Origin: Calothrix sp. NIES-2098
Lineage (GTDB): Bacteria; Cyanobacteriota; Cyanobacteriia; Cyanobacteriales; Nostocaceae
Direction of reading: 5' to 3'
NCBI GenBank assembly: GCA_002368175.1
Contig: AP018172.1
Location: forward strand, 6,885,001 to 6,949,000
Length of the DNA: 64,000 nucleotides
In this document: positions 17,500-26,061 of the stretch, one piece after another
Layout of the letters: each line of letters opens with the position of its first letter
Position numbering within the stretch: position 1 is the stretch's first letter
Position numbers and translations under genes: made by a program
Notes under the pieces: generated by a model
The model's database searches: none
Told to the model about the DNA's origin: nothing
Seen by the model: the letters and a program-made list of their open reading frames with translations, nothing else

Positions 17500-17808
17500 A
17501 TGCCAATTGCAGTTGGAATGATTGAGACTAAAGGCTTTCCAGCAGTAGTAGAAGCTGCTGATGCGATGGTGAAGGCTGCTCGTGTAACATTAGTTGGATA
17601 TGAAAAAATCGGTAGTGCGCGAGTCACAGTAATTGTGCGGGGAGATGTATCGGAAGTGCAAGCCTCAGTAGCAGCTGGGGTAGAAGCAGCTAGAAGAGTA
17701 AATGGTGGAGAAGTGGTATCCACCCACATCATTGCCCGTCCCCACGAAAACTTAGAGTACGTCTTGCCGATTCGTTATACCGAAGCCGTAGAACAGTTCC
17801 GCACTTAA
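17500..17808 (+). CDS. ccmK2: carboxysome shell protein CcmK (CcmK2-type)
   Basis: A 102-residue single-BMC-domain protein that forms the hexameric facets of the beta-carboxysome shell. The sequence MPIAVGMIETKGFPAVVEAA, the pore loop EKIGSARVTVIVRGD and the C-terminal HIIARPHENLEYVLPIRY are diagnostic of CcmK1/K2. The short tail (TEAVEQFRT) and first position favour K2. An RBS (GGAG) precedes ATG 17500. It starts the operon ccmK-K-L-M-N-O. The K1/K2 naming follows length and order only. Confidence 0.97.
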   Translation: MPIAVGMIETKGFPAVVEAADAMVKAARVTLVGYEKIGSARVTVIVRGDVSEVQASVAAGVEAARRVNGGEVVSTHIIARPHENLEYVLPIRYTEAVEQFRT

Positions 17809-17897
17809 AAACCGGTTAAACAAAATCATTAACGGGGTTGCCTTCTTGAGTGCTTGTGTTTCCAAATCTCAAAAATTTTAAATAAGGGTTAGAACTA

Positions 17898-18242
17898 ATG
17901 TCGATCGCAGTAGGAATGGTAGAAACGCTAGGCTTTCCAGCAGTAGTAGAAGCAGCAGACGCGATGGTGAAAGCAGCGCGCGTCACTTTGGTAGGCTACG
18001 AAAAAATCGGGAGTGGTCGGGTTACAGTCATCGTGAGGGGAGATGTCTCGGAAGTACAAGCTTCTGTAGCCGCAGGGGTAGAATCAGTGAAGCGAGTTAA
18101 TGGTGGACAAGTACTGTCTACCCACATTATTGCTCGTCCTCACGAAAACTTGGAATACGTCCTACCAATTCGTTATACAGAAGATGTAGAACAGTTCCGG
18201 GAAAATGTGAACGCCATTCGTCCTTTCGGCAGAAGACCATAA
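17898..18242 (+). CDS. ccmK1: carboxysome shell protein CcmK (CcmK1-type)
   Basis: A 114-residue BMC-domain shell protein, close to the preceding CcmK (the pore loop is EKIGSGRVTVIVRGD). It has a longer C-terminal tail (ENVNAIRPFGRRP) typical of CcmK1. Hexamers of K1 and K2 tile the shell facets, and the pore loops are thought to pass bicarbonate and RuBP. It lies 89 bases after ccmK2 and 6 bases before ccmL, so ccmL is tightly coupled to it. Confidence 0.97.
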   Translation: MSIAVGMVETLGFPAVVEAADAMVKAARVTLVGYEKIGSGRVTVIVRGDVSEVQASVAAGVESVKRVNGGQVLSTHIIARPHENLEYVLPIRYTEDVEQFRENVNAIRPFGRRP

Positions 18243-18248
18243 CTTGTA

Positions 18249-18551
18249 ATGCAAATTGCCAAAGTACGGGGCACAGTAGTTAGCACGCAAAAAGATCCAA
18301 GTCTTAGAGGTGTGAAACTACTGTTGTTGCAATTAGTAGATGAAGAAGGAAACCTCCTGCAAAAGTACCAAGTAGCAGCAGATAGCGTCGGTGCAGGAGT
18401 AGATGAGTGGGTACTTTTCAGTATAGGTAGTGCAGCTCGTCAAGTTCCTGGCAACGAACATCGTCCGTTAGATGCAGCAGTGGTGGCGATAATTGATACT
18501 ATTCATGTCGAAGATCGTCTCATTTACAGCAAAAAAGACCAATATAGATAG
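18249..18551 (+). CDS. ccmL: carboxysome vertex protein CcmL
   Basis: A 100-residue protein of the CcmL/EutN (BMC-P) family, which forms pentamers that close the vertices of the icosahedral shell. The start MQIAKVRGTVVSTQKDPSLR, followed by KLLLLQLVD and VDEWVLFSIGSAARQ, is diagnostic. It begins 6 bases after the ccmK1 stop. The stop codon is followed immediately by a block of tandem repeats that separates it from ccmM. Confidence 0.97.
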   Translation: MQIAKVRGTVVSTQKDPSLRGVKLLLLQLVDEEGNLLQKYQVAADSVGAGVDEWVLFSIGSAARQVPGNEHRPLDAAVVAIIDTIHVEDRLIYSKKDQYR

Positions 18552-18620
18552 TCATTGGTCATTAGTCATTGGTCATTAGTCATTAGTCATTAGTTGCTGG
18601 TCATTAGTCATTAGTCATTA
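18551..18620 (+). repeat. STRR heptanucleotide repeat (GTCATTA/G)
   Basis: About nine imperfect tandem copies of GTCATTA or GTCATTG follow the ccmL stop. They are inside the ccm operon, so they are transcribed unless a promoter lies downstream. This is a clear short tandemly repeated repetitive sequence of heterocystous-cyanobacterial type. Confidence 0.85.
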
Positions 18621-18630
18621 CACAAGAAAC

Positions 18631-18714
18631 AAATGGCAAAGGACAACTGAACAAAGGACAAATGACAATTGACAAAGGACAAATGACAAAAGACAACTGA
18701 CAATTGACAATTAT
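18631..18714 (+). repeat. degenerate GGACAAATGACAATT repeat block
   Basis: Reiterated ATGGCAAAGGACAA, GGACAAATGACAATTGAC and similar units fill the rest of the ccmL-ccmM gap up to the ccmM ribosome binding site. Units are irregular (about 7-17 bases). Together with the preceding STRR block this makes nearly the whole 179-base spacer repetitive. Confidence 0.7.
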
Positions 18715-18730
18715 TAGGAGGAATCTCGCA

Positions 18731-20380
18731 ATGGCAGTCAGCAACACGGTGGCTCCCCCAACCCCGTGGTCTAGAACCTTAGCTGAGCCAACAATCCATA
18801 AAACCACATTTGTACATTCGTTTTCCAATGTGATTGGAGATGTGCGTATAGGTGCAAATGTTATCGTTGCTCCCGGAACATCAATTAGAGCCGATGAAGG
18901 TACGCCTTTCTTCATTGGTGAAAACACTAATATTCAAGATGGTGTAGTTATTCATGGGTTGGAGCAAGGTCGAGTAATTGGTGATGACCAAGAGCATTAC
19001 TCGGTATGGATAGGTAAAAATGCTTCCATTACCCACATGGCCCTGATTCACGGGCCCGCTTATGTTGGGGATAATTCATTTATTGGTTTTCGCTCTACGG
19101 TATTTAATGCCAGGGTGGGTGCAGGCTGCATTGTGATGATGCACGCTTTGATTCAAGATGTAGAAATTCCCCCTGGTAAGTATGTACCGTCGGGAGCCAT
19201 CATTACTAATCAGCAGCAAGCTGACCGCTTACCAGATGTACAAGCGCAGGATCAAGAATTCACCCATCATGTAGTGGGAATTAATCAGGCACTACGTGCG
19301 GGTTATCTGTGTGTGGCGGATAGTAAATGTATTGCACCCATTCGGGATGAATTAAAAAAATCTTCTACAAGTAATGGCATTACTGTTTTAGAGCTAGAAA
19401 GGAGTAGTGAAGTGGCAAGCGGCAGTTTGAGCGCAGAAACTATTGAGCAGGTGCGCTATTTATTGGAGCAGGGATATAAAATTGGTACGGAACACGTAGA
19501 CCAAAGACGCTTCCGTACTGGTTCTTGGACTAGTTGTAAACCTCTGGATGCTAGATCGGTTGGGGAAGCGATCGCAGCTTTAGAAAGTTGTGTGAGAGAC
19601 CACAGCGGCGAGTATGTGCGGTTGTTTGGTATCGATAAAAATAAACGGCGCGTGTTAGAAACCATCATCCAACGTCCCGATGGTACAGTTTCCGCACCTA
19701 GCAACTTTAGAGCGCCTGCTGCTCAGTCTAATGGTAGCTACAGAGCTCATACTAACGGTAACAGTAACGGTTATGGTAGCGGACAACTCAGTGCTGAAAC
19801 CGTAGAACAAATCCGCCAACTCTTGGCAGGTGGTTACAAAATCGGTACAGAACACGTAGATGAGCGACGCTTCCGCACAGGTTCTTGGCAAAGTTGTCAG
19901 CCAATTAGCTCCACTTCTACCAATGATGTGATTGCTGCCTTACAAGATTGTATCAACAACCATCAAGGCGAATATGTGCGCTTGATTGGTATTGACCCGA
20001 AAGCCAAGCGTCGGGTATTGGAAAGTATTATCCAACGTCCTAACGGTCAGGTTAGTCCATCTAGCAGCCAGAAATCATTTGCTAGTGCGCCAACAGCAAC
20101 CGCACAAGCAACTAGCACCCGCTTGAGTGGTGAAGTCGTAGACCAGTTACGGCAATTACTGGCAAGTGGGTATAAGATTAGCGTTGAACACGTAGACCAA
20201 AGACGCTTCCGTACAGGTTCCTGGACAAGCAGCGGCCCGATTCAAGCCAATTCGGAAAGAGAAGCGATCGCGGCTTTAGAAGCACACCTGGCTGAATATC
20301 AAGGCGAATACGTGCGCTTAATCGGCATTGACCCGAAAGCCAAGCGTCGGGTATTGGAAACCATTATTCAGCGCCCATAG
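18731..20380 (+). CDS. ccmM: carboxysome scaffold CcmM: gamma-carbonic anhydrase domain plus three RbcS-like modules
   Basis: CcmM (549 residues from ATG 18731, SD AGGAGG at 18716-18721) nucleates the beta-carboxysome. Residues ~1-210 are a gamma-carbonic-anhydrase left-handed beta-helix: VVIHG, ITHMALIHGPAYVGDN and FNARVGAG, with metal-ligand histidines. The CVADSKC pair matches the disulfide needed for activity in Thermosynechococcus CcmM, so the domain is probably active. Three RbcS-like modules follow (from about residues 235, 355 and 470), each with GYKI-EHVD-RRFRTGSW and GEYVRL-GID. Modules 1 and 2 carry a cysteine pair (SCKP...SCV, SCQP...DCI) and module 3 has none, as described for redox-switched Rubisco binding. 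An internal GTG at 19412 could give the short M35-type form. Confidence 0.97.
   Translation: MAVSNTVAPPTPWSRTLAEPTIHKTTFVHSFSNVIGDVRIGANVIVAPGTSIRADEGTPFFIGENTNIQDGVVIHGLEQGRVIGDDQEHYSVWIGKNASITHMALIHGPAYVGDNSFIGFRSTVFNARVGAGCIVMMHALIQDVEIPPGKYVPSGAIITNQQQADRLPDVQAQDQEFTHHVVGINQALRAGYLCVADSKCIAPIRDELKKSSTSNGITVLELERSSEVASGSLSAETIEQVRYLLEQGYKIGTEHVDQRRFRTGSWTSCKPLDARSVGEAIAALESCVRDHSGEYVRLFGIDKNKRRVLETIIQRPDGTVSAPSNFRAPAAQSNGSYRAHTNGNSNGYGSGQLSAETVEQIRQLLAGGYKIGTEHVDERRFRTGSWQSCQPISSTSTNDVIAALQDCINNHQGEYVRLIGIDPKAKRRVLESIIQRPNGQVSPSSSQKSFASAPTATAQATSTRLSGEVVDQLRQLLASGYKISVEHVDQRRFRTGSWTSSGPIQANSEREAIAALEAHLAEYQGEYVRLIGIDPKAKRRVLETIIQRP
19398..19414 (+). promoter_or_regulatory. internal ribosome binding site and GTG start for the short CcmM (M35-type)
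   Basis: AAAGGAG at 19398-19404 lies 7 bases before an in-frame GTG at 19412-19414, between the carbonic anhydrase domain and the first RbcS-like module. Initiation here would give about 322 residues (roughly 35 kDa) containing only the three modules. In Synechococcus PCC 7942 the short form arises from an internal start in the same place. Confidence 0.8.
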
Positions 20381-20556
20381 CAGTAATAGTGACAAGTGCT
20401 GAGGAGCCAGTGCTGTGTAAGATTGGTAAAATAATTTTCCAGATTTAATCGACTAGCATTGCTGGGTTGAGTAAGTTGTGGATACCAATCACACTATAAC
20501 GATGACTCAGCACTCACAACTACTTCCATTTTCCGGCTTCCGAGGTGACAATTTCC

Positions 20557-21339
20557 ATGTCTGTGCCGCCACTGCGCCTCAGCAATAATTTTGATTCTTA
20601 CATTAGTGGCGAGGTGACTATTCATCCAAGTGCGGTACTCGCGCCAGGAGTGATACTCCAAGCGGCTGTCAACGGCAATATCGTTATCGGCCCGGGGGTT
20701 TGCATTGGTATGGGGTCGATTCTCCAAGTCCATGAAGGAACCCTAGAAGTAGAAGCAGGGGCAAATTTGGGAGCCGGCTTTCTCATGGTTGGTCAAGGTA
20801 AAATTGGAACAAATGCTTGTATTGGTTCAGCGACTACAGTGTTTAACTGTTCGGTTGCAGCCGGACAAGTAATTCCACCTGGTTCAATTTTGGGAGACAC
20901 CAGTCGGCGTATTGGTGCTACAGAACCGGAACCATCACCAATGAATGCTTCTACACCAACGCAGGCGGCGAAGGAAGGAAAAAATTTGATCGGCAGACAA
21001 AGAGATAATGGGATAAATAGAGATCGGGACAAAACTATTTCCTCAACTAACTTCTCTGCTGGAGTTTTTGTAGAGTTCCAGCACCAATCTATTTCCCAAC
21101 CTCAGCCTGCTAGCAATCCGGTAGATGAATCTTCTCCCGTTGCAGAAAACCCCACTTTGCCCGCAGAAGCCACAACAGAACTGAGCCAAGACTCAGAACC
21201 TAGCCAAAATACCACCGAATCGTCCAACAGTATTGGTACTAACATTTATGGTACAGGGAGCATCCAAAAGCTGTTAGTCACATTGTTTCCCCATAGGCAA
21301 TTCCTAAATGAACCAATCTCTGACGATCGCTCTGAATAA
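20557..21339 (+). CDS. ccmN: carboxysome assembly protein CcmN
   Basis: CcmN (about 260 residues) bridges the CcmM-Rubisco core and the CcmK shell. The N-terminal half has hexapeptide (left-handed beta-helix) repeats: IHPSAVLAPGVILQA, IVIGPGVCIG, IGTNACIGSATTVFN. A long Pro/Ser/Glu-rich linker follows. The protein ends with the amphipathic encapsulation peptide IYGTGSIQKLLVTLFPHRQ plus a short tail, known to bind CcmK2. The start is either GTG 20545 or ATG 20557. I prefer ATG because GAGG at 20542-20545 then sits 11 bases upstream. It lies between ccmM and ccmO on the same strand. Confidence 0.95.
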   Translation: MSVPPLRLSNNFDSYISGEVTIHPSAVLAPGVILQAAVNGNIVIGPGVCIGMGSILQVHEGTLEVEAGANLGAGFLMVGQGKIGTNACIGSATTVFNCSVAAGQVIPPGSILGDTSRRIGATEPEPSPMNASTPTQAAKEGKNLIGRQRDNGINRDRDKTISSTNFSAGVFVEFQHQSISQPQPASNPVDESSPVAENPTLPAEATTELSQDSEPSQNTTESSNSIGTNIYGTGSIQKLLVTLFPHRQFLNEPISDDRSE

Positions 21340-21386
21340 GTGTTAATTGTAAGTTGTTAGTTTCGTGAGTATCTTGGAGACTCTAC

Positions 21387-22160
21387 ATGGAAACATCAAA
21401 CCAACGGGCTATTAGCACTGTTCAGGCCTCCCGAAGTCGAGATAGTCTCAAGGACACTGCCTTAGGTTTAGTATCTACCCTGAGTTTCCCGGCAATCGTG
21501 GGGACTGCGGACATGATGCTGAAATCGGCAGGAGTACATTTAGTTGGCTACGAAAAAATTGGTGGCGGTCATTGTACAGCAATTGTCCGGGGTGGCATTG
21601 CAGATGTGCGCCTAGCTGTAGAAGCTGGCGTACAAACTGCCGAACAGTTTGGTCAATTAGTCTCTAGCTTGGTAATTCCCCGCCCTTATCCTAATTTGGA
21701 GGTAGTGCTACCGATTACTAATCGTCTTAGCAAAGTTATGGAAGAGGGCAATTACAGCCGTTTGAGCAATCAAGCAGTTGGTTTGGTGGAAACGCGGGGA
21801 TTTCCGGCGATGGTAGGAGCCTGCGATGCCATGCTCAAATCAGCTGATGTCCATTTGGCAGCCTATGAAAAAATCGGTGCAGGGTTATGTACAGCGATTA
21901 TTCGTGGCTCAGTGGCTAATGTTGCCGTAGCAGTAGAAGCAGGAATGTATGAGGCAGAACGCATTGGGGAGTTGAACGCGGTGATGGTGATTCCTCGACC
22001 GTTGGATGAACTGGAACAGACTTTGCCATTGGCAAGTTGTTGGATAGAACAACGTCAACCGTTGAATTTGCCAGTCAACATCAAGGAGCAAGTTGCCGAA
22101 ATCGAGATGCTTCAGTTGCCCGATTTAACTCAGTTACCCGTCAAAATTTTAGAAGAATGA
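21387..22160 (+). CDS. ccmO: carboxysome shell protein CcmO (two fused BMC domains)
   Basis: A 257-residue protein with two BMC domains in tandem: residues ~25-115 (ALGLVSTLSFPAIVGTADMM, EKIGGGHCTAIVRG) and ~130-220 (AVGLVETRGFPAMVGACDAM, EKIGAGLCTAIIRG). Tandem BMC proteins form pseudohexameric trimers, and CcmO is thought to sit at shell edges. It has an N-terminal extension (about 25 residues) and a C-terminal tail rich in leucine and proline (LQLPDLTQLPVKILEE). It is the last ccm gene of the operon, 47 bases after ccmN. Confidence 0.95.
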   Translation: METSNQRAISTVQASRSRDSLKDTALGLVSTLSFPAIVGTADMMLKSAGVHLVGYEKIGGGHCTAIVRGGIADVRLAVEAGVQTAEQFGQLVSSLVIPRPYPNLEVVLPITNRLSKVMEEGNYSRLSNQAVGLVETRGFPAMVGACDAMLKSADVHLAAYEKIGAGLCTAIIRGSVANVAVAVEAGMYEAERIGELNAVMVIPRPLDELEQTLPLASCWIEQRQPLNLPVNIKEQVAEIEMLQLPDLTQLPVKILEE

Positions 22161-22447
22161 TGAATGGTGAATGACGAATTAGGAATGATGGATTGTAGGC
22201 GATCCCCATTCAGGATTCTGTATTCAGCATTCATCTGGAGCTGGAAGGCATCTTACGCTGTGCTTTGTTGTTTTGATAATAACTGTTCAAGTCTATAAAT
22301 AAAAGACCTTTTTTGCAATAGAGTTCATAGACTTTTATCTATACTAATGAATCATAACTTTTGTGTGAGCAGTGGTATCTCTAATGCAAGTGTTCAGTGA
22401 TACTAGATTTATATCTATGAATCAATCACTATTAGAGGAGAATCACC
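22161..22447. other. spacer between ccmO and the LysR gene
   Basis: The gap contains GAATGGTGAATGACGAATTAGGAATG-like reiterated words (near 22162-22190) and CCCCATTCAGGATTCTGTATTCAGCATTC (22205-22233), both spacer-repeat types. The rest is AT-rich and probably includes the regulator's own promoter. Confidence 0.4.
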
Positions 22448-23389
22448 TTGAACCAAGCGACGCTACACCAGTTGAAGGTGTTCGAGGCGGCAGCAAGGCA
22501 TGGGAGCTTTACGCGTGCAGCCGAGGAATTGTTTCTCACCCAACCCACCGTTTCCATGCAGATTAAGCAATTAACAAAATCGGTCGGTTTGCCTTTATTT
22601 GAGCAGGTGGGTAAGCGTTTATATTTGACAGAAGCTGGACGGGAACTGTTTGCTACTTGTCGCCAGATTTTTGAAACTATAGCCCAATTTGAAATGAAAG
22701 TAGCAGATTTAAAAGGGCTAAAACAGGGTCAATTAAAACTGGCAGTAATCACAACTGCAAAATATTTTGTACCGCGGTTTTTGGGTGCATTTTGCCAGCT
22801 TTATCCAGGAATAGATATTGCACTACAAGTCACAAACCACGAACGAATTTTAGAGAGAATGGTGAATAATCTGGATGACTTGTATATTATGAGCCAAGTT
22901 CCAGAAAATATTGATGTGACTTGCCAGCCATTTTTAGATAACCCCTTAGTTGTCTTTGCTCCTTACAATCATCCACTAGCGAAGGAGAAAAATATTCCTC
23001 TGCAACGGCTGGCACAAGAACCTTTTATTATGCGAGAACCCGGTTCGGGAACGCGCCGTGCTGTCCAAAGTTTATTTGACGAACATGAAATGAAAGTAAA
23101 CGTCAAGTTGGAATTGGGGAGTAATGAGGCAATTAAACAAGCGATCGCGGGTGGTTTAGGAATTTCGATTTTATCTCTTCATACCTTAATGCCAGAATCT
23201 TCTGAGTTAACGATTCTGGACGTACAGCACTTTCCGATTCAGCGCACTTGGTACATGGTTTACCCTTCTGGTAAGCAGCTATCGATTGTGGCTCGTACCT
23301 ATTATGATTACCTCATCAATACGGCCAAGAATTATATTCAGCAAAATACTTCTTTTGCCTGGGGTACATTTGAGCAAAGTCAAGGATGA
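22448..23389 (+). CDS. LysR-family regulator, CmpR-like (inorganic carbon response)
   Basis: A 313-residue LysR-type regulator with the N-terminal winged helix LHQLKVFEAAARHGSFTRAA then QPTVSMQIKQL and a periplasmic-binding-like effector domain. The sequence closely follows CmpR-type regulators (FEQVGKRLYLTEAGREL, EPFIMREPGSGTR, LELGSNEAIKQAI). In other cyanobacteria CmpR activates bicarbonate-transport genes and binds 2-phosphoglycolate or RuBP. The start is TTG at 22448: no in-frame ATG precedes the conserved helix, and AGAGGAGA at 22433-22440 is a good RBS 7 bases upstream. Its position after ccmO suggests control of this locus, but that is inference. Confidence 0.88.
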   Translation: MNQATLHQLKVFEAAARHGSFTRAAEELFLTQPTVSMQIKQLTKSVGLPLFEQVGKRLYLTEAGRELFATCRQIFETIAQFEMKVADLKGLKQGQLKLAVITTAKYFVPRFLGAFCQLYPGIDIALQVTNHERILERMVNNLDDLYIMSQVPENIDVTCQPFLDNPLVVFAPYNHPLAKEKNIPLQRLAQEPFIMREPGSGTRRAVQSLFDEHEMKVNVKLELGSNEAIKQAIAGGLGISILSLHTLMPESSELTILDVQHFPIQRTWYMVYPSGKQLSIVARTYYDYLINTAKNYIQQNTSFAWGTFEQSQG

Positions 23390-23595
23390 GCTAGAAGCTC
23401 AGAGTTAGGGACGAAAGAAAGATTTTTATTGACGTACTCTGCGGGAAACCGCCTTTTAAGCTGAGATACAGGGTTAATTAATCCTTATTGGATAATTCCC
23501 AACTCCTGAAGACAAATTTTTCCCAGGCTTGACACCTTAGACTTACAAGCATTAAGAATTAACCAGTATAAGCATCAAAATGGGGGAAACTGGCA

Positions 23596-25227
23596 GTGGT
23601 TAACCCGGAAATAGCAACTTCACGCCAGACAGTACAAAGTCAGATTGTCGCTGTAACGGTATACACTGATAAAGCCCTAGTGACAAGACAAGGTAGAGTT
23701 TCCTTAACAGGACAGGAAAAGGAATTAGTTATTAGCTCACTACCAGTAACTTTAGAAACTGATTCGGTGAGGGTTGGCGGTACAGGTTCAGTCGGAGTGC
23801 GGTTGTTGGGAGTCAGCAGCGATCGCACTTATACGACAGAACCAGTTGCCGAACGTGTGTCACAATTAACGAAACAAATTCAGCAGTTAGAAACAGAACA
23901 ACGCCACCTACAAGCGCAAATCGATGCTTTAGCATTGCAGTCTAGCTTTATTGCTGGTTTACGGGAAAAAACGGAGGAGCCTTTTTCTCATAGTTTGGCG
24001 CGGAAAAACCTCAACCTCAGCGAAACTCTGGATTTTCTCAACTTTATTGGGACTCAATATAGCGAATATGCGATCGCTTCTGGGGAATGCAAAAGCCAAC
24101 ACGAAGAACTAGAAAAGCAGTTACAAGTACTCCGTGCTTCACTGCAAAAAATCCAAACACCCCACCCCAAAGAAAGTTTGAGCTTAATTGTCGGAGTGGA
24201 AGTTGCTGGTGCAGGCGAATTTGAGCTAGAGCTATCTTACGTTGTGAATCGCGCCAGTTGGACTCCACTTTATGACTTGCGCTTTAACAATACCAGCAAT
24301 ATTGTCAATCTCACTTACTTGGCAGAAGTCACCCAAAGCACGGGTGAAGATTGGCTAGGCGTAGCTCTCACCCTTTCCACAGCTAAACCAGGATTAGGTA
24401 CGCTTCCACCAAAGCCTCAACCCTGGTATATAAGTACTCCTCCTATTCCTCCGGTGGAATTTATGCGGCGAAGAGGTACACCAAAAATACCTATGATGGC
24501 GACTCAGTCAGCGCCTGCTAGTGCAATGAATGAACAAGAGGAGGAGTACGAAGTTGCCCAAGATAGTCTGATAGAAGCTGAAACTGTTGTTGCTGAAGTA
24601 TCCAAAGAAGGAAGTGTAGTCACCTTTAAACTCAATAGTGGGGGTAACATTCCCAGCGATGGCGCACCTCATAAAACTACAATTTTTTATGATGATTATC
24701 CTAGTAGCTACGATTATGTAGCAATGCCGCGCTTAGTTAGCTTTGCTTATCTCCAAGCTAAAGTTAAAAATAGCCTTAATGGTGCAACTTTGTTACCAGG
24801 AAAAGCAAATATTTTCCGTGACAATATGTTTGTGGGTACAACCAACTTAGATAATATTGCACCAGGACAAGAATTCAACATTAATTTAGGAATTGATGAA
24901 GGTTTAAAGATTGAGCGTGACTTAGTTGAACGTCAAGTTGACAAAAAATTGATGAGCAGCCAGCGCCGCATTACTTATGCTTATCGGTTGATAATTACTA
25001 ACTTGCTCGATCGAGAAACTCATCTCACACTCACTGAACAATTACCAGTGAGCCGCAACGAACAAATTAAGGTACGCTTCACCCGTACTAACCCTCAAAT
25101 TCAACTTGGAGAAATGGGGATTTTGGAATGGAATTTAACTCTAGCAGCACAAGAAAAACGGGAGATGTATTATCAATTTACTGTCGAGCATCCACCGGAA
25201 TTAACAGTTATTGGCTTAGATATTTAA
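23596..25227 (+). CDS. mucoidy inhibitor MuiA family protein (DUF4140/DUF4139)
   Basis: A 543-residue protein with an N-terminal DUF4140-type region (QIVAVTVYTDKALVTRQGRV ... LVISSLPVTLETDSVRV), a coiled coil (VSQLTKQIQQLETEQRHLQAQ) and a C-terminal DUF4139 beta-rich domain (LSYVVNRASWTPLYDLRF, GEDWLGVALTLSTAKP, LVERQVDKK, LTEQLPVSRNEQIKV). No signal peptide is evident. GTG 23596 follows a purine-rich stretch (GGGGGAAA), which supports this start. The biochemical function is unknown. The family was named from a Klebsiella mucoidy phenotype. Confidence 0.88.
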   Translation: MVNPEIATSRQTVQSQIVAVTVYTDKALVTRQGRVSLTGQEKELVISSLPVTLETDSVRVGGTGSVGVRLLGVSSDRTYTTEPVAERVSQLTKQIQQLETEQRHLQAQIDALALQSSFIAGLREKTEEPFSHSLARKNLNLSETLDFLNFIGTQYSEYAIASGECKSQHEELEKQLQVLRASLQKIQTPHPKESLSLIVGVEVAGAGEFELELSYVVNRASWTPLYDLRFNNTSNIVNLTYLAEVTQSTGEDWLGVALTLSTAKPGLGTLPPKPQPWYISTPPIPPVEFMRRRGTPKIPMMATQSAPASAMNEQEEEYEVAQDSLIEAETVVAEVSKEGSVVTFKLNSGGNIPSDGAPHKTTIFYDDYPSSYDYVAMPRLVSFAYLQAKVKNSLNGATLLPGKANIFRDNMFVGTTNLDNIAPGQEFNINLGIDEGLKIERDLVERQVDKKLMSSQRRITYAYRLIITNLLDRETHLTLTEQLPVSRNEQIKVRFTRTNPQIQLGEMGILEWNLTLAAQEKREMYYQFTVEHPPELTVIGLDI

Positions 25228-25243
25228 AATTTGATATTTGCCA

Positions 25244-25987
25244 ATGAAAATTCAAATATTTAGCGATTTACACATTGAATTTCAGCCTTTTACTGTCCCT
25301 ATTACAGATGCTGATGTAATTGTCTTGGCAGGAGATATACATTTAAGGGAAAAAGGAGTGAAATGGGCAATTGAAAATATTCAAAACAAACCTATTATCT
25401 ATGTATTAGGAAATCATGAATATTATGGTAGTGCTTATCCCAAACTAGTTAACAAGCTAAAAGATTATACATCGGGCACTAACGTTTATATTTTAGAAAA
25501 TGATTTAGTAACTATTAAAGATGTCACTTTTCTAGGCTGTACTTTATGGACTGATTTTAAACTTTTTGATAATGCACATATTGCTAGCCAGGAAGCTAGT
25601 CAAAATATGACTGATTTTAAAAAGATTAGGTTAAGCCCTCAATACTCAAAATTAAAACCCATTGATACAGTAGAAATTTATAGAAAATCAGTTAGTTGGT
25701 TAAAAAATACTTTATCTAGCTTATCTGGAAAGATTGTAGTTATTACTCACCATGCGCCAAGTAAAAAATCTATACCTTCAGAGTACCAACAAGATATTTT
25801 AAGTGCTGCTTATGCATCAAATTTAGATGATTTTGCGGCTGAATCTGGCGCTCATCTATGGATTCATGGACATATTCATCAACATTTAGATTATCGAATT
25901 GGTTCGACCCGTATTATTTGCAATCCGCGCGGATATCCTGATGAAATAAATACTTTATTTAAGCCAGAGTTTTGTATAGAAATTTAG
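25244..25987 (+). CDS. calcineurin-like metallophosphoesterase
   Basis: A 248-residue phosphoesterase with the full binuclear-metal signature: FSDLHIEF (D-x-H), LAGDIHL (GD), LGNHEYY (GNHE), ITHHAPS and HGHIHQ (GHxH). The frame opens at TTG 25238, but ATG 25244 (MKIQIFSDLH) is directly at the conserved start. It lies 16 bases after the MuiA-type gene and may be in the same transcript. Substrate unknown. The family covers phosphodiesterases and nucleotidases. Confidence 0.9.
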   Translation: MKIQIFSDLHIEFQPFTVPITDADVIVLAGDIHLREKGVKWAIENIQNKPIIYVLGNHEYYGSAYPKLVNKLKDYTSGTNVYILENDLVTIKDVTFLGCTLWTDFKLFDNAHIASQEASQNMTDFKKIRLSPQYSKLKPIDTVEIYRKSVSWLKNTLSSLSGKIVVITHHAPSKKSIPSEYQQDILSAAYASNLDDFAAESGAHLWIHGHIHQHLDYRIGSTRIICNPRGYPDEINTLFKPEFCIEI

Positions 25988-26061
25988 GAATTTTATCGGC
26001 TTAGTTCTAAAACTTATAATCGCTGCTAGGCTAAACTTATAGCACTAAGATACTTACGCCC

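Noticed and set aside
17361..17732. 123-residue minus-strand protein over ccmK
   Set aside because: Antisense shadow of the ccmK gene, with no independent start site or family match.
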